Origin: Impatiens glandulifera
Lineage: Eukaryota > Streptophyta > Magnoliopsida > Ericales > Balsaminaceae
Reading direction: 5' to 3'
Length of the DNA stretch: 64,000 nt
NCBI RefSeq assembly: GCF_907164915.1
Contig: NC_061862.1
Span: 83,810,846-83,874,845 of the forward strand
In this document: positions 49,601-59,290 of the stretch, one piece after another
Layout of the letters: every line of letters begins with the position of its first letter
Numbering within the stretch: the stretch's first letter is position 1
The notes under the pieces: generated by a model
Databases searched by the model: none
Told to the model about the DNA's origin: nothing
Seen by the model: the letters and a program-made list of their open reading frames with translations, nothing else
Position numbers and translations under genes: made by a program

Positions 49601-52600
49601 AGTTATTACTAACCTTAGATTGAAATATTGATTGAATGAATTGCATTCTCAGATTGTTGCCTTCTTAATCATTCAAATGCTGTAACTTCTTTTCCCTCCA
49701 AATTTTCCCGCCAAAACCAATTACAGCTGTCCAATCAAACTTCTTTTCCCTCCAAAACCAATTACAGCTGTCCAATTCCAACTCCTTTTCCCTCCAAAAC
49801 CAATTACAGCTGTCCAGCTACTAAAATATAAAATATTTACTGATAAAACAGCTTATTTGTAAAATAAATGCTGACAATTATATCTGTCAGCTTATTCTAG
49901 GGCTTACAGCCCTGAGAACTAGGGCTTACAGCCCTAATTCTCAATTCCTTTCGTAACAAAACACTTTAGCGAAATTAGAAATACATTCACAATATGACAA
50001 AAACTTCGTTAGAGACAACTTTAGATATGGGGTGCATTGTGCATCATCTTTCTTCTTTCTTGAAAGCAATTGGGTCATTAAGGGTATAATCCAAATCAAT
50101 TTCATAATTTGGTGGTGGTAGTAGTTGTGAAACGGTGAAGGAAGTTTGAGTTGTCTCAAGAGATTGAGATTGGTTCGTGATAAATACCATGATGATACAT
50201 ACCATTATACTATCATTCACTCAAATTCTCCCCTTGAATATCATGGTAGAAAGGTTGATGTCCTAATAATGAGAAGTCGATGGTAATGAATGTCTTTTTA
50301 AGGTAGGACAATAACATATGTATTCATTTTGAAAGTGTGAGTAGCCAAGGAAGATGCACTTGAACCCATTCCCATTTTTGGATCAAGTTTTCTACCATTT
50401 TGGTTGTGGATGTGAACAAATGAGGTGCAACAAAAACTTTAGCAGGGACATTTTGGGAGACCACTATGGTGTCATGATAGTAATGGAGGAGAAGTTGAAC
50501 TGGACTTTGGAATTAGTGGACTCAGGATGGGAGATGATTGATTAGGTAAGATTTTGGAACATTGGATGAGAATAGAAGGGAATGAGTTATCTCTAAATGA
50601 GGTCGTTTTTTCTTTGGGCAACTCCTTTTTACTTAGGAGTGTAAATGCAAGAATTGAGGTGGATAGTACCTTTGGAACAGAGGAGTTCCCAAGGTTTGTG
50701 GCAAAATATACTCTTTTGGGGTACGAGATCTCAACTGCGGATTTTTTTTTCATCAAATACAATTAATGTGTGTGTGATCATTGATAAAAATGACGAACAA
50801 TTTTGTTCAAAGTGTTTACTAGGAGAGGTCCCTGGCGGAAAAGATTTAGGGAGTGTGAGAATTTGATGTTGAGGGAAAAGATGTTTGGATATACTAGGCA
50901 AAGACACTTGCATCGAAATAAATTAATTGATTAATTTATTATGGAAACAATTTGGCCAGATAAACAAAGCTAGGATGCCTAGTTATGGTGCCACATCATA
51001 ATTTAAACATGTTTATTGGTTAACTAGGAGTAACAACGAATGTATTGAAATGAAATACCTTGCATAGTATAGAGTCAAAAACTCAATTTAGTATCAATCG
51101 TTCTCTTCGTTTTCATATCATGAAATTCACACAAATCCAAAGAGAATTTAGCACGACATTTTGTTTCGTACAATAAATTGCTAGTTGAGAGTTGTCACAG
51201 TGGATGTGTTTTTTTGAGTGCCAAAGACATGTCAGAGAATTGTTGGATGATGTGCAGGTGATTGATAAAGCCTTTTGGAGGTTGGATCTGATCCCATGTA
51301 TAGATTTTGGGAGACTAAAATGAGATGAAAGAAAATATCTTCTTTAAATTTTGTTGGATTGTAAATTTGGTACAAAAAGAGAAACATATAAATGAAACAA
51401 ATGAATGTTAATGAAGAGTTCCAAGATGCTTTTAGCTGGATAAGCATTGGAATCTTGGACGACAGCTTGAGAAAAAACACGACATTAAGACGAGAGAGAA
51501 CATAGTCATTTAGTCTTAGTTCTTCAATTACAATTGCTTTAGCTTAATCACCAGGCACCTCTGTTAACTGCCTGATCTTTGACTATCAGGTCTCGGTAGG
51601 ATGGGGATAGAGACACCTCCTTGTTCTCCAATCCATGCTAGGAGGTAATTGGTTTGAATCTTATAATTGTTTCCCCTTTCGAATCTGATGTTTTTCAATT
51701 CTTTTGGTTATATTATTTCTGAACAACACATATAATTAGTATAAGAGAAATAGGTCAAATTTCCCATAGAACTTGACAGTACTCAAGCGTCCCACTCTAC
51801 TTTTAAATGACTCACTCACATTGACCATTGAACTTGATAGATGGGTTTTATGAGCCAATCCTTAACAAATCTCCCTGTCTCCAATTTTCCTTAGATTTAT
51901 TATGCAGTTGCTGATTTGTGCCCCATTTTCATCATCGATGAATGATGATCTATGTGAGCAATGTGAAAGTAGAGTGGCGATTTGCGCTCTTTTGCATAGT
52001 TCTGTTGGCTAATTGAACTTTCTTTCTAAAATATAAATAATGATGATTGAAATTATAAAATTTGCAGTCCCGTTTTCTTGTTTGCATTTGTAAATTATTT
52101 GTGTTGTCTACTTAATTTTTTTATAGAGCATCACATTTATCTTATGGAATTAATTACTGAGTAAGTCCAGGGAACCTTGATCATATGGTATGTTTTGTTA
52201 CAGGAGTTTATCTTATAGTTTTGCATTGCCGAAGCCTAGAGCAGGCAAATCTTTCTCATCCGGGAAACTAGAGCATCTGAGGGATGAGTATGACTTTGAT
52301 GTGGTAAGTATGTAAACAAATCCAATCAAACAATTCAATCACCTGTGCTAAATTTGTTAATTTAGGAGTACTAATTATACATTTTCTTGTTAGCTTTTAT
52401 AGCTGTGACTGAGAATTTTCAACTTTTTCACACCTATTTATTCCATGTTGCATTATTTTATGCCGAAATTCTCCAATGATTATATTGCTAGCATACATTT
52501 ATTTTCTAACTAATATACTGCCAATTGCACATGAAACATTTAGGACTCTTTGATGAAAGATATAGATCTCCCTCATTGTGAGGATTCTTTTCAGCAACCA

Positions 52601-53135
52601 TTCCGCTCACGGAACATAGAGGAAGCAGCAATCAGATCCAAAAGGAAATTGCAGTTTGGTAACAGTTGTAACAGACCACCTAAGAATCTCTTTTCCGATG
52701 AAGAAATCTTCAGTTACTCTGATACAGAAGATCTTGGAACAGCAGAATCCTGGAATGGTAGTCTCTGTTTTTTGTTTCTTGTATTGACATCTGTGTGAAC
52801 TCTGAATTGAGTTGCTTGATTCAATCTTAATTTTGTTGTACCAGAAGCCACTTCTGAATCTTTTGATGTCGACATTGATGAGACATCTGATATGAGATGG
52901 GATAGTTGGTTGTTTAAAGGGGATAGCAGCTCTGCAGCTTACGGAAAACTTGGGAATCCTGAGATGTCAGACTTCAAACTTGAAAGGCCGTGTTTTCAAA
53001 ACCCAAGGTATGATAACAATCAACTGTCAATCTACTTCTTTTTACTTGTGGAATGTATGAATGAATGATAGTATCTGCAGGGCTATGAAGAACAGAAAAG
53101 AACCATCTCAGTTCTTCAGGGATTTCCTGTCTTAG
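40640..53135 (+). CDS. Conserved plant protein of unknown function, N-terminus MLQWMGGSRRK; 12 coding exons
   Basis: Not identified. Exons assembled by splice sites and phase: 40640-40681, 40902-40924, 41009-41187, 42065-42121, 42426-42471, 42787-42875, 43132-43227, 51590-51644, 52204-52303, 52544-52757, 52845-53007, 53081-53135. Every junction is GT-AG, the phases agree and the sum is 372 aa plus stop. Features: basic start (GSRRK, KSTQKRQ); Gln run at about 29-36; Ser/Asp/Glu-rich middle; a short conserved-looking block GRIVPEAHVAFSVEG running into GLGRMGIETPPCSP across the 8.4-kb intron; basic patch FALPKPRAGKS; Trp-rich acidic stretch DMRWDSWLF; C-terminus QFFRDFLS. No enzyme motif, signal peptide or membrane segment is seen. 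The basic patches and E2F site suggest a nuclear, proliferation-linked protein; this is inference. The N-terminal block looks like one I have met in uncharacterised plant proteins. Confidence 0.8.
44224..44776 (-). repeat. 3' LTR of the gypsy element
   Basis: 553 bp, no visible difference from the 5' LTR. It includes three tandem copies of a ~42-45-bp unit containing 'ccaattacagctgtccaa' (about 44505-44636) and two copies of the inverted motif AGGGCTTACAGCCCT (about 44717-44754). The last 25 nt of the gag-pol frame lie inside this LTR. Confidence 0.96.
44752..49377 (-). CDS. Gypsy gag-pol polyprotein with C-terminal chromodomain (intact)
   Basis: 1541-aa single-frame polyprotein. Order: N-terminal coiled-coil-like Glu/Arg/Ala segment (1-50); retrotrans_gag domain (about 105-250); CCHC-like knuckle CFNCEEKWEYGHRC at 347-360; aspartic protease LIDSGSTHNF with DSG at 423-425; RT with FFDD at 768-771, the usual gypsy variant of the catalytic box; RNase H (ETDASMTGMGAVL); integrase with HHCC finger ending CDVCQQQ and catalytic DISMDF, VSDRD and E of TDGQTEVVNR; C-terminal chromodomain (FLIRWSN...ATWEEESWL) near the end. 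All key residues I can check are present. The order RT-RNase H-integrase marks it as gypsy. The stop codon lies 25 nt inside the 3' LTR, so there is no 3' untranslated spacer. The ATG follows the primer-binding site by only 15 nt. Confidence 0.96.
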   Translation of the reverse strand: MVETRMETELNEIRSRTQAQDERLSAQDARFDRIEALMASMDVAIRRLTPASGSNNREPGGAEERDFRGDNFPDRRRAEEARNRNGDRDYRDHMYQPPTRLSKMDFPKFNGDEVDDWIYGVEMFFQVDRTLEEFKLEYACAHLYGRARCWFSSHLQHRLPGRAMTWTELKTLVLKEFGPSEFDDPLDEWKDLKQTTTVKEYGKSYLDVIYKLPHLTEEYSIKGYLNGLKEEIANPIRIQKPNSLSEAMGMAKLQERTNQKLQDAFCESLARRGYLSNKGNPLLPTPRQPTFGNRNNSSGVSLRPGTQYSGTSSSSSEIHKPVAIGQNPRRTNLDQKTMDERRRRNQCFNCEEKWEYGHRCKTGPIIMNIDVCERDVQLEEVAEYGNEEILEETPLFNIEGCQNFETMKVKGTVGKNSVYMLIDSGSTHNFVNPRVLRNTEFVKTAGEQLMVTVASGHRLMSNSECVGLKWSSQGAEFVINARVLSIPKYDIILGVEWLSTLNGISWNFKELLMSFEYLGKVVKLKGDTTRKVELLDGNMLKKTVKKGAEVAVLTIREDEMNPTELYSIVASLPEKDVEDQLKNLLMEFEDLFQEPTTLPPIRSYDHQIRLKEGAKTVSLRPYRYPVLQKDEMENMVKEMLDAGIIRKSYSPFSSPVVLVKKKDQTWRLCIDYRKLNEETIKDKFPIPLIEELMDELYGSSIFSKLDLRSGYHQVRMNEEDICKTAFKTHEGHYEFVVMPFGLTNAPSTFQRMMNDIFKPHLRKFVLVFFDDILIYSKSWNDHIKHLRLVFGQLRQHQLVLKYSKCAFACLEIDYLGHVISQRGVAVDMSKITAIKEWPEPNNLKQLRGFLGLTGYYRRFIRDYGSIVGPLTKLLKKGKFEWNDAATVAFERLKEVMTRPPVLKLPNFEDEFVIETDASMTGMGAVLTQQGHPIAFISKGLGPKLQALSAYEREMLAVLHAIKKWRCYLQFKPFVIKTDHESLKHLLEQKIKHPSQEKWLYKLVGFEFSVQYKKGKENLAADALSRISSEGSCSAISEFSSVLMKRIIQSWENDENLKKIILTLERDASGVAGFTFINQQLRKEGRIVVGADQGLRNYVISTMHNSAVGGHSGVMVTYQKLRQAYHWRGLERDVREFVRNCDVCQQQKWETQGYKGLLQPLSIPKSIWTDISMDFIEGLPKSNGYSAILVAVDRLSKMAHFISLRHPYSASTIDQVFLDNIFKLHGMPLTIVSDRDKIFVSTFWRELCKLQGIQQAMSSAYHPQTDGQTEVVNRSLETYLRCMAGQKPKSWVNWLSLAEWWYNTNFHSAALSSPYEIVYGQPPPIHYPYLAGDSKVEAVDRSLSAREEALKLLKFHLQRAQNRMKQQADKKRVDCVYEVGDWVFVKLQPYRQLSIRGRMHKLSPKFYGPFLVVEKIGKVAYRLDIPSTARMHNIIHVSQLKKRVGSVLATPHIPILCTNDTLKPVAILDERVVWKEGISMGQFLIRWSNSSDDDATWEEESWLMDHYPDFALSVGKTASDSHLVRGRTRCDGEANVTKGIEN
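49393..49404 (-). promoter_or_regulatory. Primer-binding site (initiator Met-tRNA) of the gypsy element
   Basis: The minus-strand TGGTATCAGAGC is complementary to initiator tRNA-Met, one nucleotide inside the 5' LTR. Confidence 0.95.
49406..49958 (-). repeat. 5' LTR of the gypsy element
   Basis: 553 bp, no visible difference from 44224-44776, followed by target duplication AAACA at 49959-49963. Confidence 0.96.
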
Positions 53136-55572
53136 TTGTGTAATACAACCATCGTGATTTTGCCATCTTTCCTTTTAGGGGACTAATATCATAGAAACGA
53201 CAAACAGACAAACTATATGGAGTAGACGATAGATATTATCGAACTTGCTTGTCTGAACATAAAACCTGGGAATGTAGTTTGTTGAAGCTAGCTTGTTATG
53301 CTAAGAAGTTTACTTACGGGTACATGCATATATGCTTTATGAATCATTTGCGAAAACAACTCTTGATAGTTTTTTTGTTTGTTTGTTCGTCAAGAAGTAT
53401 AAGAAACGAGTGTTTGTTATTCACTTTGTAGAATATTTTGTTCCTGGGGATGGTCATCGATGGTCTTCCACCATGGAAGGTTATCATGTCATTGTTGTTG
53501 TGGTTTCAATTATCTAAAGACGAAATACTTTGGATTACTGAGAAACATCTACAAACACTGCTACCCACATGAATCGTCGGTATACTAGTGCTAATAAGAG
53601 CCAAAATTGTAGAGAAAATGGTTTGGAAGTGAATTTTGTCGATAGTTTCAGAAAGTGTAAGTGCCAAATTCACTCAAATGGGGCAATCTCTAAATGCAAT
53701 ATCTATGGAATCGATAAGTATGGAAAGGTGGGTGAAGAGAAAAAAAAGGTATGAAAATGTGGGTGAAGAGATTATTCTTTGATTTGGTATTTTGTTACAT
53801 TCAAATATTGTTTAAACTGTGTTTACTCAAAATATTTTGTCAATTTTGATGTTACATTTTTTATTTTTATTAATTTAAAATCACGTAAAATAGAGGATAC
53901 AGAAATGAAATAGATAAAATTGAGATCGGAGTCTAGACAACCTATAATTTGAGTTTAGATAAAAGAGCCAAAGTGAACTACATAAGTGAACTACATGACT
54001 ATGAGTTGAGCCTAAAGTATAAGGCTCAATCATATGTTTTATTTGAGGCATAGGCCTTTTAAAATAGATTGAACTAAATTTAAATAAATTAGTCTAATAA
54101 TGAATTGGACTAGTTTTATTTTTTCTCAAAATTTTAAACAAGCTTACACAAAATTCCACTCTAACTAAGATTTTATAAGTTTCTCAAACTCAATTAGTTT
54201 TCATTTTATCGTAAAAAAAATGATCTAAATATAATCCATGGCCATTCTAGACGACTTATCCAACATCAATTCAAATCCAAACACCAAAAATTATCAAGCA
54301 ATTCAAAATCTCAAATTATAAATTAAGGTATAATCATTCTACATAACTTAAAAATCAATTAGAATCAATTTACAAATTCTAAAAACAACTAATTAATAAA
54401 GAACAAATACACAATTTCAAATAATGAATAGAAATTCAAATTTATTCATTTCTGTTTTTGACAATTTCAATTGATTCTATCAATCTAAAAACAACCCATG
54501 ATATATATATATATATATATATATAGAATTAGTTCAGATTTTTAGAAAATCAAGGCATCTAACATACATTTGAATGACAACTTGTAGAATGTTGTTACTT
54601 ACACCTTCCTAGACTCTTTCCTCATCAACAGATTGAAAGCAAAGAAACAAGCACATGCTTGAACGAAAATTCACTCCACTAACACATGGGTTGACATTGT
54701 TATACTAAAATATTCGTTTATTTATTTGAACTAGGGTATTCACTTTATATTTAGAACTAAACCCTAAATTTTCTCCATTGAATTTGAAATTTCACTCAAT
54801 AGGAGTGAAGAATAAGTGGCATTGTCCCTCAAACCCAATTTGTCAACGTCAAAGGCACCCGGGTCACCTTATCTCTAATTTGAATCTTTAGGTCATCTTG
54901 ATCAAAGTTTACCGTTACATATCATTTTTCTTTTCCGTCATATCACTCAATTTATTACTCAAAATACTAAAATACATTTTATTTTCTATTTTATCTCTAT
55001 ATGTATACATCAAATCTTGTTTAATATTCTATTTCTCTTAATCTCTTTTGTAATTCTCTTTTCATCTATTATAAACCTTATAGACAAAGATGAAGATTTT
55101 TTACCAGGAATTGAGTGCGAACAAGAACAGAAAAGAGCACGATTTTGAGAGTCTAGCTTTCCTAAGTGTCTTTTAAAAAAATACCATTCACTTCTTTTTC
55201 TAAAAAAATATTTTATTCAACACAAATTAAGCTTAAAGATAAAGTGGCCCTCACTGTTACCTTGTTTGTTTTATACACTATTAGTAAATAAACACATAGT
55301 ATAAAATTGCAGAATATTAAATGCTCAATATACTTTGAACTTGTATTGCTTTAACATCTTATGAAATAAATACTTAATTATATACCCCAAGAAAAGACAA
55401 ACCTAGGCTAGGCTGATCTTCTATTGGTAAACCCAAAAAACAAAACATACAAAAATAATGAAACTCCAATCCATAACAAAAAACCTTAAACAAAAAAAGA
55501 AAATGTGCATCTTGTTTAATTTACAGAAACTAAGAAATGGGGCAAACCAAACAAAACCAAACCAAGAAAAGA
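53136..55572. other. Intergenic region between the unknown gene and the tetraspanin gene
   Basis: The first part is probably the 3' UTR of the upstream gene, the last part the 3' flank of the convergent tetraspanin gene. It contains an (AT)n run near 54500-54523. The short frames at 53249-53754 have no recognisable similarity. No further gene is recognised. Confidence 0.4.
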
Positions 55573-58059
55573 TCAGAAATGGATCCTACTTGGACGAGCC
55601 TTCTCCATGCGAGTTTCCCCCGATGGCTCATCGTTGTCCATTCGACGGTTATGGCGAAAAGCAGCACAAGCAAACACATAGAGGATAACAAGGATGATGA
55701 GAGCCACGATGTTAATTATAGATGCCTTTCTCCAGCTTGTTTTTAAGCTGGCCAAGATCCCGGCTTTGCAGGAGTTACAGTTGTAACACAACTGCCTCTG
55801 CTCGTTGCTCCAAATGTTGCAATCTCCGTCGGTTCCCACTAGCCCGCCTCCAGGGCTCCACACCGTCTCGTTCACATATGTAAAACCGCAATCCGTTGGA
55901 GGTTTACAACATCCAGACTGTATTTATAATATTAATCAATATCAATCCCTTAATTAATTAGACAAACCCTGTTCTGAAATGAGAAATTCAAATACTTATA
56001 CAAAATTGAAAGATTTGTATTACTGGGATATTGTTTTTATAATAAAAATTATTAAATTCAAACAGATACTAAAAGAGGGGAGGTATATAAAAGAAAGTGG
56101 ACTAATTGTGAAATATATATCAGCTGTACATGCATGTTTGATCCTTCTTTTTAGCTAAACCAGCTGTACATTCATATTTTATTTGCTTGAAATATATATC
56201 AGCTGTACATGCATAGTTTATTTCAGAAATAAAATTGTTATATAATATTATCATCTTAATTATTTAAAAGGGTATTATTATATAATGTTAAATAATTTAT
56301 TATTGATTTTTAAATAAATGATATTTTAATTAATGAATTAACCTAATAAAGAAAATGGACTAAATTATGGTAATATATTTAAATTATTTTGAAAATTTTC
56401 AGCAGAATAAACAGAAAAAAAAATCATCAGAAAATGAAACATAAAAAGAGAAAAAATTTAAAGGTCAAACAAAAAGCATAAAGCTGAAAAAAAAAAGTAA
56501 AAAAAAAAAGTATTTTCTTTCTTTAAATTTGAAATAATCAAGTCTACAGTTTGTGCTTCAGGTTTTTCAAGATCAAAATCTCAACCACTTAACAATTTTT
56601 TTTAACTATTTTTGTTTTTATTTATATGAACATGTAATTGCATATTTTTAGTAATAAATGAATAAAAAATATATAAAATGTGTAGATTGTGATGAAATAT
56701 ATTTAAAAGTTTTTGAAAATTTTCAGACAAATAAGCTGAAAAAATCATCAGAAAATGTCAAAATAGAAAAACCTAGAAAATTTAAAGGTCAAACCAAAAG
56801 TATCAAGACAAAAATTACAAAAAAAAAAATTTCCAGTCTTTAAATTTAAAATAATCAATCTACCAAACTTCAAGTTTTTCAAGATCAAAATCTCAATCAC
56901 TTTTCAAAAAAAATATTTTTATTTTCATTTTATATAAAAATTATAATGGTATATTTTTAATAATAAATGAATAAAAAATTATAAAATATCTAGATTGTGA
57001 TAAAGATATTTTTTTTAATCACATTTCAAGTCATAAATAAAAAATTATAAAATATATGAATAATTGATTATTTTAGATATTTTATGAATAAACCAAATAT
57101 TTCAAGCTAATGAGTTAAATCTCATTTCATACAAGCTTTTTTATTTTATTTATAAATTTTCTCTCTATTATATTATATCATTTTAATCATCAAATAACTC
57201 ATTTCATAAATTCAAATACTAAAATATCTTAAATTTATTTTTAAAATATTAAATTTTAAATACAAAATACATTACATTAATTTAACATAATAAAAACCCA
57301 AATGACCTAAACAAATTTTTTGTTTTGTTACAAAATCCCAAAATAAATCCTAAAAAACAAAGTCATCAAATGAGTAAATCTCAAAAGTTTTCTAATTTTA
57401 ACTAAAACTCATATTTATCAGTGTTATTTATTTTTTTTCCAATTTATGTAAACTAAAATAACAAAATATTCTTCTATAATAATTTAAGCATTATTTAAAG
57501 CTATATATAATGAATGAATGAATTAAAAAAATAAAAGAAGGGTGACCTGAATCGGGTTAAGATTTCTCTGATAAAAGAGGTCAGGAGATTCGGGTACACC
57601 GTAGATCTGACGACCCATCCGAGCACAAATTCTGGATCCTCTAATACAAGATCGAATACTAACCCAATAACCTGGATCCACAACCCGATCGGAAAGCCAT
57701 CCGGAATAATCTTCCAAATGGTACTCCAAATAAGACCTGTTCAATACAGCCCGACCCGATCCTTTATCGGTAACAGCGTAGGCGAATATTATGAATCCGA
57801 GTAGGGCGACGATGATGAGGAACATAGACCAGAGGTAGAGGTACATAAGCAAGGTGTTTCGATAACAGGCGCCGGCGAATCCGGCTAGGGATACGACCAT
57901 GATGGAGACGCCGATGATGATGATTGGCCATTGAAGGAACTTGAGACAGTCACTTGTGTTTGCTCGATTGCTTAGCCATATGCCGCCGGCCAGGATTGGG
58001 ATGGAGAGTAGAAAAGTGGAGAAATTTAGGAATCCGATTAGGTGGTTGCTAGCCCTCAT
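55573..58059 (-). CDS. Tetraspanin, TET7/8/9 clade, 2 exons
   Basis: Four-pass membrane scaffold; plant tetraspanins organise plasma-membrane and endosomal microdomains, and TET8/9 mark exosome-like vesicles in Arabidopsis. Exon 1 is 58059-57547 (171 codons), exon 2 is 55917-55573; the GT-AG phase-0 intron is 1629 bp. Product 285 aa, slightly longer than the Arabidopsis members. TM1 about 8-28, TM2 about 43-65, TM3 about 71-95, large extracellular loop about 96-236, TM4 about 237-258 (ASIINIVALIILVILYVF). The loop carries the plant signature GCCKPP at 173-178 and further Cys at 181, 204, 215, 218 and 221. The C-terminal cytosolic tail is charged (ETRMEKARPSRIHF). A CT/GA repeat sits just before the ATG (58061-58076). 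The frame is intact. Confidence in the family is high; which of TET7, 8 or 9 is not settled. Confidence 0.93.
56385..56995. repeat. Direct duplication (~300 bp) in the tetraspanin intron
   Basis: Segments about 56390-56685 and 56715-56985 share, in the same order, 'gaaaattttcag', 'aaatcatcagaaaatg', 'atttaaaggtcaaac', 'tttttcaagatcaaaatctca' and 'taataaatgaataaaaaat'. There are many substitutions and indels. It is an old tandem duplication of AT-rich intron sequence. Confidence 0.75.
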
Positions 58060-58728
58060 TTCTCTCTCTCTCTCTTACTAATTGTATGTACCGACTACCT
58101 AGTGTCCTGATAATAATGGCAAGTGTAATATAAACTCAATTATTATTATTTTTATTATATGAAAAATATTTAATAATGAGACAAAAGAAAATTTAAAAAT
58201 ATTTATTTAATAAAAAATTATAATTATAACTCAATTTATATTTTGAAACTTTTCACTTAGTTCTTGTTTGATTTTTTAAAAATTTTATCTCAAAACTCAT
58301 CTATCTGTTTAAGAATCAGCTCATTATCCTTCAACTATTTTTTTTTTATCTATCAAAATTATTTAATAATTTTTCAAAAGAGAAAAAAAAAAAATTGTCA
58401 TTCAACAATCAAAATTAATTTTTTAAAAATTTAATCAAACTGGTTTTTTTTTTTATAGAAAAAAAAAGTTAATATTTTTTGTTTGGGAGGTGAATTTCTT
58501 TTAAATAACCATTAGAATTTTTTTTTTGTTTTTTTTTGTGGCTTTAAAGTTATATAAAGCCAGGTTTATATTTTATGAATTTTAAACGTATTTAACTCAT
58601 TATTTACGTGGAATTTATAAATAAATAAGTAAAGATATATGTCATCAATTTAACTAGCATGTATCCCGTGCATTTGTACGGGTAATAATATAAAAAAATG
58701 TGAAAAAAATATTACAATAAAAATGTGA

Positions 58729-59290
58729 GCATTTTTAATTTTATTTTTAACAATTTTAAGTTTATGGACGGGTCAACCCATAATCCGACTCAAGTATCCA
58801 TTTACTCTCACATTACAGAACGATATCTAAAACAATTAATATAGTTTGATTCCTCAACTCATTTAGTTTGACCTCTAAAGTCCACTTCTAACTTATACTA
58901 CGAGTGAAAGGAAAAATGTAAAGACTACCATTAAAGTAGCCCAGACGAGACTTACTATATGCATATGAATTATGTCCCCTATCTCTATAAATATGACGAA
59001 TTTCTTCCATTATTGCTCACTAATAATAGTGAAATCTATAGCGTAGAGACAAAAGAAAATTATGTCTCATTAAAAACTATTGATGAACCACCGCGTTCAT
59101 GAAATTTGGTGTTGAATTTAAATAATAAAGTGTTATTAGCCTAGTTGGTTAAAGAGTTATACTTGTTTTGTTAGGTTGCAAGTTTGAACCATATCTATAA
59201 CATTTTTAATTTTATTTTTAACCGTTTTAAGTTTATGGGTGGGTCAACTCACAATCCGGCACAAATATTCATTTACTCTCACATATATAT
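58729..59290. repeat. Pair of ~85-bp direct repeats flanking a tRNA-like segment
   Basis: 'atttttaattttatttttaa' followed by '(cc)gttttaagtttatgg(a/g)(c/t)gggtcaac' and ending 'catttactctcaca' occurs at about 58731-58813 and 59203-59282. Just upstream of the first copy is a short hairpin CCCGTGCATTTGTACGGG (about 58665). The repeats may belong to one SINE or MITE family. Confidence 0.65.
59140..59205 (+). mobile_element. Possible tRNA-derived SINE head (A and B box-like)
   Basis: 'ttagcctagttggttaaaga' resembles a pol III A box (TRGCNNAGYNGG). It is followed after about 25 nt by 'ggttgcaagtttgaacc', which resembles a B box. The spacing fits a tRNA-derived SINE. The sequence does not fold into a complete tRNA that I can see, so it is not called as a tRNA gene. 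Confidence 0.35.

Larger units (their letters stand above)
44224..49958 (-). mobile_element. Complete, apparently young Ty3/gypsy chromovirus-type LTR retrotransposon
   Basis: 5735-bp element, minus orientation, inside intron 7 of the unknown gene. The LTRs (44224-44776 and 49406-49958) are each 553 bp, start TGTTACGAAAGG on the element strand, end GCTTATCA, and show no difference by eye. The target duplication AAACA is at 44219-44223 and 49959-49963. A Met-initiator primer-binding site lies 1 nt inside the 5' LTR. The interior is only 4629 bp and is almost entirely one intact gag-pol frame with a C-terminal chromodomain. The small size suggests the Reina branch of chromoviruses; this is inference. 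Confidence 0.97.
44080..50900 (-). mobile_element. Decayed copia element in intron 7, split by a later gypsy insertion
   Basis: Minus-strand copia pol pieces occur on both sides of the gypsy element. To its right: integrase core near 50880-50750, CIYTPK-KGVAQRKNDLI near 50640-50580, QNEYICYCPTLKR near 50310, then HPISK...LSYCECISNFAKV near 50030-49965. To its left, continuing the same reading order: MEKVVDEEMHAPIKK near 44170-44120, the usual block after the integrase/RT linker. The target duplication AAACA of the gypsy element is in the middle. The copia parts are full of stops and frameshifts and so are much older than the gypsy insert. Outer limits are approximate and no LTRs were identified. 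Confidence 0.7.

Noticed and set aside
53249..53754. Three 60-61-aa frames after the unknown gene
   Set aside because: They lie in the probable 3' UTR and spacer, with no similarity and no splice logic linking them to a gene.
59140..59205. tRNA gene
   Set aside because: A- and B-box-like words are present, but no complete cloverleaf or anticodon arm could be drawn; recorded instead as a possible SINE head.
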